Part shown: one piece after another, positions 31,910 to 42,760 of the stretch | Layout: each line of letters starts with the position of its first letter | Position numbering within the stretch: position 1 is the stretch's first letter | Source: Gemmatimonadota bacterium | GTDB lineage: Bacteria > Gemmatimonadota > Gemmatimonadetes > Gemmatimonadales > GWC2-71-9 | Length of the DNA stretch: 64,000 nt | Direction of reading: 5' to 3' | Assembly (NCBI GenBank): GCA_016713785.1 | Contig: JADJOM010000003.1 | Coordinates: 434,001-498,000, forward strand | The notes under the pieces: generated by a model | Database searches by the model: none | Told to the model about the DNA's origin: nothing | Seen by the model: only the letters and a program-made list of their open reading frames with translations | Program-made: the position numbers and the translations under genes

Positions 31910-33808
31910 ATGAGCCTGCTCGCTGGCATCGCCTCACCCGCCGACCTCAAGCAGATCCCCCGGGACCAGCTCCCCGAGCTGGCGCGGGAGGTGCGCGAAC
32001 GCCTCATCGACTGCTGCGCCGAGACCGGCGGGCACATCGGGGCGAGCCTGGGCGTGGTCGAACTGGCCATCGCGCTGCTGTACGAGTTCGATTCCCCCAC
32101 CGACAAGATCCTGTGGGACGTGGGGCACCAGGCCTACGCCTGGAAGCTGCTCACCGGCCGCAACGACCGCTTCCCGACCCTGCGCCAGACCGGCGGCATC
32201 TCGGGCTTCCTCAAGCGCTCCGAGAGCGCGCACGACGCCTTCGGCGCCGGCCACGCCGCCACGGCCGTCTCCGCGGCGCTCGGCATGGCCACCGCCCGGG
32301 ACCTCCGGGGTGGCAGCAACAAGGTGGTGGCCATCGTGGGCGACGGCGCGCTGACCTGCGGGCTGTCCTACGAGGGGATGAACAACGCCGGGCACTCCGA
32401 CCGGGACGTCATCCTGATCGTCAACGACAACGGGATGTCCATCTCCCCGAACGTGGGCGCCATCAGCAAGACCCTGGGCACCATCGCGGCGAGCCCGGCC
32501 ACCAACCGGCTGCGCGAGCACATCAAGCACTGGACCTTCCGGCTGGGCAAGGTCTTCGGGCCCGAGGTGGTGGAGTTCGCCAAGAACCTCGAGGAGAGCG
32601 CCAAGAACCTCTTCTCCGACGGGATGTTCTTCGAGGAGCTCGGCTTCCGGTACTTCGGCCCCATCGACGGCCACGACCTCAAGAAGCTGATCGATACCTT
32701 CCACTTCGTGAAGCCGATGACCGGCCCCCGGGTGATCCACATCATCACCGAGAAGGGGAAGGGCTTCGCGCTGGCGGAGGCCAACAAGGAAAAGTGGCAC
32801 GGCCTCGCGGCCTACGATCCCGAGACCGGCGAGCCCAAGAAGAAGGCCAGCGGCCCGCCCACCTGGACCCAGGTGTTCGGCGACGCGATCACCCAGCTCG
32901 CGGCCGAGCACCCCGAGCTGGTGGCCGTGACGGCCGCGATGCCGAGTGGCACCGGCACCAGCATCTTCCAGAAGAAGTGGCCGGAGCGCTTCTTCGACGT
33001 CGGGATCGCCGAGGGGCACGCGGTCACCTTCGCGGGCGGGCTGGCCGCCGAGGGGATCCGTCCCATGGTGGCCATCTACAGCACCTTCATGCAGCGGGCC
33101 TACGACAACATCATCCACGACATCGCGGTGCAGCACCTGCCCGTGACGTTCTGCATGGACCGCGCGGGCCTGGTGGGCGAGGACGGCCAGACCCACATGG
33201 GGCTCTACGACATCGCCTACATGCTGGCGGTGCCCGGGATGACGGTGGCCGCGCCCCGCGATGGCGACGAGATGATCGGGCTGCTGCGCACCGCGCTGGC
33301 CCACGCCGACGGCCCCTTTTCGCTCCGCTACCCGCGCGACAAGGTGCCCGCCGAGCCGCGCCCCGCCGCCGAGATCGCCGCGGTGCCCTACGGCACCTGG
33401 CAGCTGCTGCGGGAGGGGAAGGACGTGGCCATCCTCGCGGTCGGCACGATGGTGGAGCCGAGCCTGCAGGCCGCCACCCAGCTGGCGGCGGAGGGCATCG
33501 ACGCCGCCGTGGTCAACTGCCGCTTCCTCAAGCCGCTCGACAGCGGGATGCTGCAGGTGCTCGCGGCGCAGCACCGCACCTTCGTGACGGTCGAGGAGGG
33601 CACCATCGTCAACGGCTTCGGCGCCTACCTGGCGGAGACGCTGCAGACCACCAACCCCGAGGTCCGGGTGGTGGCGCTCGGCATCCCCGACAAGCTGGTG
33701 GAGCAGGCGCCGCGCACCGAGCAGCTCGAGGCGTTCGGGCTCTCGGCCGGCGGGATCGCCCGGCGGCTCCGGGCGCTCCACAGCGAGGAGAGCGTCGAGG
33801 CGCGATGA
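31910..33808 (+). CDS. dxs: 1-deoxy-D-xylulose-5-phosphate synthase
   Basis: 632 residues, full length. The TPP-binding region GDGALTCGLSYEGMNNAG (~145-162) with DNGMSIS, HVGHQAY-like WDVGHQAYAWKL (~66), and the transketolase-like central domain with EGHAVTFAGGLAAEG (~368) identify DXS. It makes DXP from pyruvate and glyceraldehyde 3-phosphate, the first MEP-pathway step. Forty-eight nt after the prenyl synthase. The stop overlaps nadK. Confidence 0.96.
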   Translation: MSLLAGIASPADLKQIPRDQLPELAREVRERLIDCCAETGGHIGASLGVVELAIALLYEFDSPTDKILWDVGHQAYAWKLLTGRNDRFPTLRQTGGISGFLKRSESAHDAFGAGHAATAVSAALGMATARDLRGGSNKVVAIVGDGALTCGLSYEGMNNAGHSDRDVILIVNDNGMSISPNVGAISKTLGTIAASPATNRLREHIKHWTFRLGKVFGPEVVEFAKNLEESAKNLFSDGMFFEELGFRYFGPIDGHDLKKLIDTFHFVKPMTGPRVIHIITEKGKGFALAEANKEKWHGLAAYDPETGEPKKKASGPPTWTQVFGDAITQLAAEHPELVAVTAAMPSGTGTSIFQKKWPERFFDVGIAEGHAVTFAGGLAAEGIRPMVAIYSTFMQRAYDNIIHDIAVQHLPVTFCMDRAGLVGEDGQTHMGLYDIAYMLAVPGMTVAAPRDGDEMIGLLRTALAHADGPFSLRYPRDKVPAEPRPAAEIAAVPYGTWQLLREGKDVAILAVGTMVEPSLQAATQLAAEGIDAAVVNCRFLKPLDSGMLQVLAAQHRTFVTVEEGTIVNGFGAYLAETLQTTNPEVRVVALGIPDKLVEQAPRTEQLEAFGLSAGGIARRLRALHSEESVEAR

Positions 33809-34670
33809 ACCTCGGGGTCGTCGGGAATCCTCGCTACGCCGACCTCAAGGCGGTGCTCCGCGAGCTGGCGGCCCTCGCCCCGGCTCGCGGCGTGCGTTTG
33901 CTCACGGAACCGAGCCTGGTCCCCCTGTGGGACGAGGTCCGCCCGCTGCTCGACCAGGAAGTTCCCGACGCCCTCATCACCTTCGGGGGCGACGGCACCT
34001 TGCTCCGCGGCGCCCGCCTGCTGCGCGGCCGCGAGGTCCCCATCCTCGGCGTCAACCTGGGCCGGGTGGGTTTCCTCACCACCGCCACCCGCGAACAGAT
34101 CCGCGAGGCCTTCGAGGCGCTCCTCACCGGGCGCTACGTCCTCGAGCGCCGCCTGACGCTCCACGCCACCATCCTCAGCGATGAGGGCGGGGTCCGCGCC
34201 GAGCAGCTGGCGCTCAACGACGTGACCGTCCACAAGTCGGGCGTGGCCCGCGTGGTCCGCATCCGGCTGAGCGTCGACGGCGAGGAACTCGGCCCCTACA
34301 GCGCCGATGGCGTGGTCATCGCCAGCCCCACCGGGTCCACCGCCTATTCCCTCTCGGCCGGCGGCCCCATCGTGGCCCCCGGCGTCGAGGCGATGATCAT
34401 CACCCCGGTCTGCGCCCACACCCTGGCGGTGCGCCCGGTGGTGGTGCCGCCCGACGCCACCATCTGCACCGAGCCGCTCTCCCCCGGTGCCGACGACCTG
34501 CTGGTCTCCTACGACGGCCAGCTGGGCACCACCCTGGCCGTGGGCGACCGGGTGTACGTCCGCCGCGCCACCACCTGCGTGCTGCTGGTCCGGCTCGGCG
34601 GCGACGGGTACTTCACCCGCATGCGCCAGAAGCTCAACTGGGGCGACCTCTCCGAGCGCGAGGTGATCCG

Positions 34671-34674
<4 letters not shown>
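33805..34674 (+). CDS. nadK: NAD kinase
   Basis: 289 residues. GGDGTLLR (~60) and SPTGSTAYSLSAGGPI (~174-189) are the NAD-kinase motifs; LNDVTVHK follows the family pattern. It phosphorylates NAD to NADP. The ATG overlaps the dxs stop and its own stop overlaps the GTG of recN. The dxs-nadK-recN order recurs widely in bacteria. Confidence 0.95.
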
Positions 34675-36335
<1,661 letters not shown>

Positions 36336-36420
36336 GGCGGCGACGAGGGCCCTTCGGGAGCGGCGCAGCCGCGACCCGGGCCCGAGGGAGTGGCGGTAGT
36401 ACGAGGCAGGCCGAGTTCCG

Positions 36421-36458
36421 CCGTTCCCGCTCCACGCCTCCCGTTTCCCGTTCCCCTA
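36421..36458. repeat. Polypyrimidine TTTCCCG-like tract between recN and the permease gene
   Basis: CCGTTCCCGCTCC and CCCGTTTCCCGTTCCCC are strung together at the 3' side of two convergent genes, overlapping the permease stop. It resembles the tract before ksgA (16661-16700). Confidence 0.45.
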
Positions 36459-37535
36459 CCTCCCCAGCAGCTCCCCGACCTCCCCCAGCCCCTCCGTCCG
36501 GTCGCAGGCGATCTTGATCGTCACCATGATCGGCACCGCGAGGATGGCGCCGGCCACGCCCCACAGCCACCACCAGAACAGGAAGCCGACGAAGATCACC
36601 ACCGGCGAGAGCGGCAGCCGGCGGCCCAGCAGGTGCGGGGTGAGGAAGTTCGCCTCGAGGGCGTGCAGCGCGAGGTAGGCCAGCGGTGGGGCCACCGCCT
36701 GGCCCGGCTCGGGGAAGCTCACCAGCGCCACCATCACGAGCAGCACCGCCATGGTGATGGGCCCGACGTAGGGCACGAAGTTGAGGGTGGCCGCGAGCAC
36801 GCCGAGCAGCACCGGGGTGGGCATGCCGAGGAGCGCGAAGACCACGCCGCTCACCACGCCGAGCCCGAGGTTGATGAGCGTCACGGCCAGCAGGTAGCGG
36901 GAGATCTGCGACTCGGTCTCCTGGACGATCGCGATGACGCGGTCGGCTTCCTCGCGCGGCATCACCCGGGGCAGCTTCCGCAGGAAGTGGTCGCCGGAGG
37001 CCAGGAAAAAGTACGCCAGCACCAGCACCACCAGCCCCCCCGCCAGCAGGTGCCACGCCCCGCCGAAGATGGTCTCCGAGAGGCTGGGCTGCTTGAGCGC
37101 CACCTGTGGCGCGTCGGAGCCGGCCACGTCGGTGATCTCGTCCACCTGCGCCGCGGTGCGGGTGACCTGTTCCACCGACCGGATGATCCGGCGCACCTTG
37201 CCCTGCAGCACCTTGAGGTCCTGCGGCGCGCGGGCCACCCATTCGGTGGCCGGCGACCACAGATTGTAGAGCGCCGTGGCGCCGCCGGACACGAGCAGCA
37301 GCAGGACCAGCGCCGGCGCGGCCGCCGCGGGCACCCGCAGCCGGCGCAGCAGGCGGACCACCGGGAGGAGCAGCAGGGAGAGGAAGATCGCGAGGACGAT
37401 CGGCAGGACGAGGTCGCGGGCCAGGTGCAGCGTGTACAGCACGGCCAGGACGAAGAGGCCGCTCACCGCCACCGAGCGGAACTCCGCGGTGCGGATCCGG
37501 TTGGCCAGGCTGGGCCGGTCGCCGGGGCCGCTCAT
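36456..37535 (-). CDS. AI-2E/PerM family inner-membrane transporter
   Basis: 359 residues with about eight hydrophobic helices: two close pairs near the N-terminus (~20-60, ~65-90), a soluble stretch (~95-165), then helices from ~175. PNVGPI-like FVPYVGPITMAVL and the repeated PV-G motifs match the UPF0118/AI-2E transporter family, whose members export AI-2 or other solutes; substrate is uncertain. The ATG at 37535 starts MSGPGDRPSL just before the first helix; the upstream extension is shadow sequence. It runs leftward from the outer-membrane protein gene, 4 nt after it, so the two are probably co-transcribed. Confidence 0.8.
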   Translation of the reverse strand: MSGPGDRPSLANRIRTAEFRSVAVSGLFVLAVLYTLHLARDLVLPIVLAIFLSLLLLPVVRLLRRLRVPAAAAPALVLLLLVSGGATALYNLWSPATEWVARAPQDLKVLQGKVRRIIRSVEQVTRTAAQVDEITDVAGSDAPQVALKQPSLSETIFGGAWHLLAGGLVVLVLAYFFLASGDHFLRKLPRVMPREEADRVIAIVQETESQISRYLLAVTLINLGLGVVSGVVFALLGMPTPVLLGVLAATLNFVPYVGPITMAVLLVMVALVSFPEPGQAVAPPLAYLALHALEANFLTPHLLGRRLPLSPVVIFVGFLFWWWLWGVAGAILAVPIMVTIKIACDRTEGLGEVGELLGR

Positions 37536-37539
37536 CCGC

Positions 37540-39123
37540 TTACCGCCAGAGGCGCTGGTACCATCGGATCTCCAGCCGCGTGGTGCGGAACTTCTCCACC
37601 CGCCCGCCGGTGGCGGCGTACACGCTGGTATAGCGCCAGGTGGCATCGATCGGGAGGCCGCAGGGACGGCGCGGCTCGCACTCGTGCGCGGCGCGGCCCA
37701 CGTAGCTCACCCCGATGCCCAGCGCCAGCGCGCTGCGGCGGGAGTCGGCGGCGAGGTCGCCGGCGGAGACGCCGGGGATGGCGTCCGTGGCACGGTAGTA
37801 GCTCGCCGCGTCCGCGCCGCTGCGCCAGTAATCCACCGAGCCCGAGAGGGCGAACAGCGGCGCCAGCCGGAAGAAGGGCTGGGCGCCGACGCTCAGCACG
37901 TCGCCGGCGTTGTAGGTGATGTTGGCCAGCCGCCCCGCGAGCGCGTAGGGCTGGCTCGGCAGCGCCACCCGCTTGACCCGGAGCGAGGCGAAGCGGACCG
38001 TGTAGCCCCCGGTGAACCGCGCGCCCCAGCGCCCGCGGCCCACGTCGGCGGTGCCGGTGACGCCGGCCTCGTAGCGGCCGTTCCCGGTGCCCACGTCGGT
38101 CAGCACCGCGGGGTTGTCGCGCTGGCCGGTCGGGAGCCGGAGGGTGCCGGTGACCGCCAGCCGCAGGCCGCCCGGCCGCGCGCCCCGCCGGTCCCACCGG
38201 TCGATCAGCGTGTACACCGCGCCCACGTCCATGTCGCCGGCGCGCTGGATCTTGGACTCCGCCAGCGGAAAGGCGGCGATGGGCCCGGCCAGGTCGGTCA
38301 GGAACCCCCCGAACTCGGCGTCGGTGAGCCGGTTGTTGGCCAGCACCGGGTCCGTGAGGGCGGTGCCCACGCCGAGCGTCGTCACCAGCGTGTCGCTGAG
38401 GCCGCGGATCAGGCTGGTCAGCGCCAGGCCGGTGGGGCTGGTGGTGCTGGGCAGGAAGTACGAGGCGCTGAGCGGGTCGGTGGTGATCGTGGCGAGCTGG
38501 TCGCGCAGCACGGCGGCGCGGGCCTGGATGTCGCGCGCGAGGCTATCGAGGGAGGGATTCCCGGCGTAGCTTCCCCCGCTGATGCGTGCGCCGAGGTCGG
38601 CGAGCGCGGCGTCGAAGGTGGTGAAGAACGTGGTGGCCCGGCCCTGGTCCAGGCTGTTGCCGAGCGCGGGATGGGCGGGATTGAGCCCGCCGTCGGCGCT
38701 GGTGGAATCGAGCGCCAGCCGGGCCTGCACCCGGGTGGTGACCAGGGGAACCCGGGCGAACAGCGTCAGCTTCGACGTGAGCCCCAGCGCGCCGCCGATG
38801 ATGCCGCTGCCGATGGTGAGCTGGCCGTGACTCCGCTGGCGGCCGAGATGCAGGCGGTAGCCCGACTGCCCGAGCACCTGGCGCAGCACCGAGTCGGTCG
38901 GGGCCAGGAAGGGCAGGCGGTTGGCGCCGAACGCCGAGCCGCCGAAGTCGGCGAGGTAGTCCTGGGTCCGGCCGTCGAGGAAGGTGCGGTCGGCGCTCTG
39001 GAACAGGCCGCCGAGGTCGAACCGCAGGGTGCCCTTGGGCGCCCCGAGCGGTTCGAGCTGGGCGGCGAGGGTGGTGGGCCACAGCAGGGTGACCGCGGCG
39101 AGCAGCCGCAGGGACCGAACCAA
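37540..39123 (-). CDS. Outer-membrane beta-barrel-like protein
   Basis: 527 residues. A signal peptide is clear: RSLRLL, a hydrophobic run, then cleavage after LAA before Q. The mature protein alternates Gly/aromatic short strands (for example LTLFARVPLVTT, RWGARFTGGYTVRF) and ends WYQRLWR, like many outer-membrane barrels. TTG at 39123 is chosen because GGAGG precedes it and the signal peptide starts there; the frame stays open upstream. Family not recognised; no ligand or plug domain is visible. Divergent from galK, with only 44 nt between start codons. Confidence 0.65.
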   Translation of the reverse strand: MVRSLRLLAAVTLLWPTTLAAQLEPLGAPKGTLRFDLGGLFQSADRTFLDGRTQDYLADFGGSAFGANRLPFLAPTDSVLRQVLGQSGYRLHLGRQRSHGQLTIGSGIIGGALGLTSKLTLFARVPLVTTRVQARLALDSTSADGGLNPAHPALGNSLDQGRATTFFTTFDAALADLGARISGGSYAGNPSLDSLARDIQARAAVLRDQLATITTDPLSASYFLPSTTSPTGLALTSLIRGLSDTLVTTLGVGTALTDPVLANNRLTDAEFGGFLTDLAGPIAAFPLAESKIQRAGDMDVGAVYTLIDRWDRRGARPGGLRLAVTGTLRLPTGQRDNPAVLTDVGTGNGRYEAGVTGTADVGRGRWGARFTGGYTVRFASLRVKRVALPSQPYALAGRLANITYNAGDVLSVGAQPFFRLAPLFALSGSVDYWRSGADAASYYRATDAIPGVSAGDLAADSRRSALALGIGVSYVGRAAHECEPRRPCGLPIDATWRYTSVYAATGGRVEKFRTTRLEIRWYQRLWR

Positions 39124-39167
39124 GAAACCTCCGGGAGGACAGTCTGCAACGCGGACCGGCGTCGCCC

Positions 39168-40292
39168 GTGCGACAGGCAACATCGCTCTTTCGGGAGCGG
39201 TTTGGAAGCGCCCCGACCGTCCTGGTGTCGGCCCCGGGCCGGGTCAACCTGATCGGCGAACACCTCGACTACAACGGGGGCCCGGTGCTGCCCCTTGCCA
39301 TCGAGCGGCGCACGGCAGTCGTGGCCGCGCACGGCGAGGGATGGCGCGTGGTGTCGGCGGTGGATGGCACGGTGCACGCCCTCGATCCGGAGGCGCCCCT
39401 GGGCGACCACTGGACCGGCTACGTGGCCGGGGTCATCCGCGTGCTCGGTCGCGCCGGCCTGGCGCCCCGGGGCGCGCAGCTCGCCGTGGCCAGCACGGTG
39501 CCGATCGGGGCGGGGCTCTCCAGCTCGGCGGCGCTCACCGTGTCGGTGGCGCGCGCGCTCACCGGGCTCGCCGGCCGCCGGGTGCCTCCCGAGACGCTGG
39601 CGGAGGTGGCCTACCACGCCGAGCACGACGAGGTGGGCGTCAAGTGCGGACGGATGGACCAGACCATCTCCGCCCTCGCCAGGCGCGGCTACGCGCTGCT
39701 GTTCGAGACCGCCACCGCGCGGCTCGAGCACGTGCCGCTGCCCAGCCGCGTGTGGGTGTTCGAGACCGGCGTGGCGCACCGCCTCACGGGCGGCGAACTC
39801 AACACCCGCCGCCGCGAGTGCGAGGAAGCCCTCAAGCTGGTGGCGCGTCGCGGGCCCGCCCCGCGGACCCTGGCCGATGTCCCGTACGATGACCTGGCCA
39901 CCCTCGTGCGCGAGCTGCCCCCGCCGTTCAGCCTGCGGCTGCGGCACGTGGTCACCGAGACCGACCGGACCCGCCGCGCCGCCGCGGCGCTCGCCCGGCG
40001 GGATCTCGTCACTGCCGGCACCCTGCTCGTGGCGGGCCATGCCTCGCTGCGGGACGACTACCAGTCAAGCTGCCCCGAGGCCGACCTGCTGGTCGACGCG
40101 CTGGTGCGCCACGGCGCCTACGGCGCGCGGCTCACCGGCGCCGGCTGGGGCGGGGCGGTGATCGCGCTGGCTCCCGAGGCCAGCGAACGCGGGATGCTCA
40201 CCGCCGTGCAGGCGGAGTATCGCGAGGCGTTCGGGCGGCTCCCCGCGGCCTGGGTCACCAAGGCGGCGGCCGGCGTGCGGAGCGAGAAGTAG
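39168..40292 (+). CDS. galK: Galactokinase
   Basis: 374 residues of the GHMP family. The galactokinase signature APGRVNLIGEHLDYNGG (~23-39), VPIGAGLSSSAAL (~110) and the C-terminal TGAGWGGAVIAL (~323) are all present, with a catalytic Asp in GRMDQ (~161). It phosphorylates galactose to galactose 1-phosphate. GTG start at 39168. No other gal gene is in the window, so it may act in salvage, or on a related sugar. Divergent from the outer-membrane protein gene. Confidence 0.9.
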   Translation: MRQATSLFRERFGSAPTVLVSAPGRVNLIGEHLDYNGGPVLPLAIERRTAVVAAHGEGWRVVSAVDGTVHALDPEAPLGDHWTGYVAGVIRVLGRAGLAPRGAQLAVASTVPIGAGLSSSAALTVSVARALTGLAGRRVPPETLAEVAYHAEHDEVGVKCGRMDQTISALARRGYALLFETATARLEHVPLPSRVWVFETGVAHRLTGGELNTRRRECEEALKLVARRGPAPRTLADVPYDDLATLVRELPPPFSLRLRHVVTETDRTRRAAAALARRDLVTAGTLLVAGHASLRDDYQSSCPEADLLVDALVRHGAYGARLTGAGWGGAVIALAPEASERGMLTAVQAEYREAFGRLPAAWVTKAAAGVRSEK

Positions 40293-40332
40293 TCCGCCCC
40301 CCTTCTTTCAACCCTCTCCGGAACTCACGCGC

Positions 40333-41211
40333 ATGCGTCACCCCCTCTCGGCGTGTCTCGCCCTCCTCGCCCTCCCCGCCGCCCTCCCCGGCCAGTCCCG
40401 CGCCAGCGAGCCGGGCACCGTCACCCAGGTCATCGACGGCGCCCGGTTCGCCCTCGAGTACTCGCGGCCCCGCTCGCGTGGGCGCGAGGGCCTGTTCGGC
40501 AGAGTGGTGAAGTGGGGCGAGGTGTGGACCCCGGGTGCCGACTGGGCCACCACGCTCGATGCCGGGCGGGACTTCACCCTGGACGGCCATCCGGTCAGCA
40601 AGGGACGCTACTCGGTGTGGCTGGTGGTGCGCCCGTCGGGGGAGTGGACCCTCATCCTCGACCCGCGGCACCGCCGCTTCCACGAGGACCGGCCCGACTC
40701 GATCGCGGGACAGTATCGCTTCCCGGTCCGGACGGTGGAGGCGCCGTACGCCGATGCCCTGCTGTGGTGGTGGCCCGAGCTCCGGCCGCAGGGCGGCACG
40801 CTGGCCATGCAGTGGGGCACCACCCGGGTGGCCGTGCGCATCACGGTGGAATCACGGTACCGGATCGACCTCTCCGCGGCGGACGCGGCCCCATACCTCG
40901 GGCGGTACGAGTACCGGGAGGTGACGCCGGGCGACACGGCCACCCCGGAGCCGTTCCTGGTGACGCATCACGACGGCGCGATGTACGGCCAGTGGGTGGT
41001 GGGAGACACCATGCCGTTCGTGATGGTGCGCATCCGGCCCGACTGGTTCATCCCGCGCTGGCACTACCCGAGCGAGGGCCCCGACGTCTACGACGTGGAC
41101 CCGACACTCCTGTTCGAGTTCATCCGGCGCGATGGCCAGGTGGTGCGGATCGACGTCCGCGACCAGGTCGACTCGACCACCGCGGTGGCGCGGCGCGTGG
41201 GGTCGCGGTAG
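40333..41211 (+). CDS. DUF2911 secreted protein
   Basis: 292 residues. Signal peptide: LSACLALLALPAALPGQ, cleavage about residue 20. The DUF2911 pattern is plain: ALEYSRPRSRGR, FGRVVKWGEVWTPGADWATTL (split: GEVWTPGADW ~65-74), and GRYSVWLVV. The second half is less conserved and ends ~150 residues later. Such proteins are common in Bacteroidota and Gemmatimonadota; function unknown, location periplasm or outer face. Forty nt after galK, in the same orientation. Confidence 0.8.
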   Translation: MRHPLSACLALLALPAALPGQSRASEPGTVTQVIDGARFALEYSRPRSRGREGLFGRVVKWGEVWTPGADWATTLDAGRDFTLDGHPVSKGRYSVWLVVRPSGEWTLILDPRHRRFHEDRPDSIAGQYRFPVRTVEAPYADALLWWWPELRPQGGTLAMQWGTTRVAVRITVESRYRIDLSAADAAPYLGRYEYREVTPGDTATPEPFLVTHHDGAMYGQWVVGDTMPFVMVRIRPDWFIPRWHYPSEGPDVYDVDPTLLFEFIRRDGQVVRIDVRDQVDSTTAVARRVGSR

Positions 41212-41298
41212 GGACGGGGTGTTCGGCGCCCGATGGCTGCTGCCATCGCGTGCTCAGTCCCCGTGGCCCGTTCCCCTTTCGCCCCGCGCGCGGCGGAC

Positions 41299-41304
41299 TA
41301 GCTT
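41299..41304 (+). promoter_or_regulatory. Possible -10 element of the tRNA-Leu promoter
   Basis: TAGCTT, identical to the -10 hexamer before infC, ends 10 nt before the tRNA 5' end. The -35 region 17 nt upstream (CTTTCG) is poor, so the promoter call is weak. Confidence 0.3.
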
Positions 41305-41314
41305 CTGGGTCGTC

Positions 41315-41400
41315 GCTCGGGTGGCGAAACTGGCAGACGCAAGGGACTTAAAATCCCTAGGGGAGCAATCCCCGTGAGAGTTCGAGACCCTCCCCGAGCA
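41315..41400 (+). tRNA. tRNA-Leu (anticodon UAA)
   Basis: 86 nt. The acceptor stem GCTCGGG (41315-41321) pairs with CCCGAGC (41393-41399); the discriminator is A at 41400. The anticodon arm is AGGGA-CTTAAAA-TCCCT with anticodon TAA at 41349-41351. The long variable arm GGGGAGCAATCCCC and the T-arm GTTCGAGAC confirm a class II tRNA-Leu. CCA is not encoded. A low-GC segment and a recombinase remnant lie downstream, so it may have served as an integration site. Confidence 0.95.
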
Positions 41401-41709
41401 TTCTGGAAGTCGTTGGACGGATCCGGTTAGGCGCGGCGGGCCGCTCGATGGATCGGGGCGGCCCGCTGGCATTGATGGCCTGGTTGGGCCCGGGTTGGGC
41501 CCGGGTTTGGGGGGTAGCCGCCGTGGCGGCTGAGCGGACCCGGCAGGGCCATGGGAGCCCGTGACCCGAGTCGCCGGTGGCGTGGCGCGGCTGGTGCTAC
41601 CTTTCGGCTATCCACCGCCGCTACAAGCTGTGCAGTGTCCTCGGGTCAACGATTCATCAACTGTGGCTTGCCATACTCGGTCTCTCTTCCTTGATCAGAG
41701 TGAATCGTG
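41401..41709. other. Intergenic: hairpin and direct repeats after tRNA-Leu, no gene seen
   Basis: GCGGGCCGC (41436-41444) and GCGGCCCGC (41458-41466) form a perfect 9-bp hairpin that may end the tRNA transcript. GTTGGGCCCGGGTT repeats nearby (41484-41510). From about 41600 base composition drops visibly. No coding region or second tRNA end was recognised. The last 60 nt probably hold the promoter of the lipoprotein gene; CATACT (41671-41676) is one candidate -10. Confidence 0.5.
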
Positions 41710-42747
41710 ATGACGCCTCGCGTATCAGTGCTGGCCAACGTGGCCAGGGTCAGTTTGCTGCTTGCCTCGGCTGCGTTGATCGCCTGTACTCCGACGACCG
41801 AGGAGCGGCCCGGCCCGGGCCACACAGGGGCCGTCATCTGCAACCCGGATATCCCATCCCCGCAGTGCCCGCCTCCGGGCGGCGGGGTAGGTCAGAGCCC
41901 AGACGGCTTGTTTCAGCTGTCGTGTGATGTGATTGCCCCGATCCGCGAGGCGTCCGTAACCTGTACTGCCTCGAATACTGATGGATCGGCTCCAGCAGTT
42001 AGCGGGTGGACCTTTACGAGTGACTCGCTGACCAATCCCGTAGTTCGGCCCGCGGCCACGGCTAGTTCGACGCAGTGGAGCGGGCCCGTAGTGGTAAGTG
42101 GTACTGTCTCGGTAGCCGGGACTGTTGCTGGTACACCCGAGGTAGCCTCGGTCGCCATTGTCGTGCAACCGCGAGACTGGAGTGCGAAGCTCGCCCAACA
42201 TCAGGCTGCGAGAGATGTTACTGCGGAGAATCGACTGACTGGGCACCCTATTTCTGACACGTTGCTAGGTCGGAGCTGGCTGGGGTCCAGGCTGCAGGGT
42301 GGCAATCCCTTCTTTGTCGTTGGGGGCCCGAACGACGGCTTGGCCGTCTACGATGATATTCCTATTCTTACGGCCGCTGATGTTGCATATGACGGCATTG
42401 CTCTTAGCGTGGGGTCAGAGTTCTGGCAACACCAGCTAACCACTGGTCATTGCAGTCAGGCGCGCGTCATTTCGATCATCCCTGACATCAAGTTGCATGA
42501 GGGCTTTCCGCCCACGAACCTGGACTCTCACGTCGCCATCTTCAGGGCGTCGGTCGACTCCATCGGCGCAAGACTAACCGAAGGACTATTGTTGCAGAAT
42601 GGTGTGCGCGACCCTTTTGACGCTGCCTCGATGATTGGCGCCCTTGCGCTTCAGCAATCGGCGGCATTCGACAACGATCCTATCCGAAATGCGTTTCGCG
42701 TCCCAGATGACGGATCATCGTCCTGCAATTTCATCTACAACTACTAG
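41710..42747 (+). CDS. Island-encoded putative lipoprotein
   Basis: 345 residues. The N-terminus is a lipoprotein signal with lipobox LIAC (Cys ~26), followed by a Pro/Gly-rich linker and an Ig-like, Ser/Thr/Val-rich region (~65-150, QLSCDVIAP...TCTASNTDGS) resembling bacterial Ig-like or PKD repeats. The C-terminal ~190 residues are unassigned. ATG at 41710 is preferred to the overlapping GTG at 41707. Codon use is clearly less GC-biased than the neighbours, with many T- and A-ending codons, indicating recent transfer. Function unknown. Confidence 0.6.
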   Translation: MTPRVSVLANVARVSLLLASAALIACTPTTEERPGPGHTGAVICNPDIPSPQCPPPGGGVGQSPDGLFQLSCDVIAPIREASVTCTASNTDGSAPAVSGWTFTSDSLTNPVVRPAATASSTQWSGPVVVSGTVSVAGTVAGTPEVASVAIVVQPRDWSAKLAQHQAARDVTAENRLTGHPISDTLLGRSWLGSRLQGGNPFFVVGGPNDGLAVYDDIPILTAADVAYDGIALSVGSEFWQHQLTTGHCSQARVISIIPDIKLHEGFPPTNLDSHVAIFRASVDSIGARLTEGLLLQNGVRDPFDAASMIGALALQQSAAFDNDPIRNAFRVPDDGSSSCNFIYNY

Positions 42748-42760
42748 GCCTCCGGTCACA

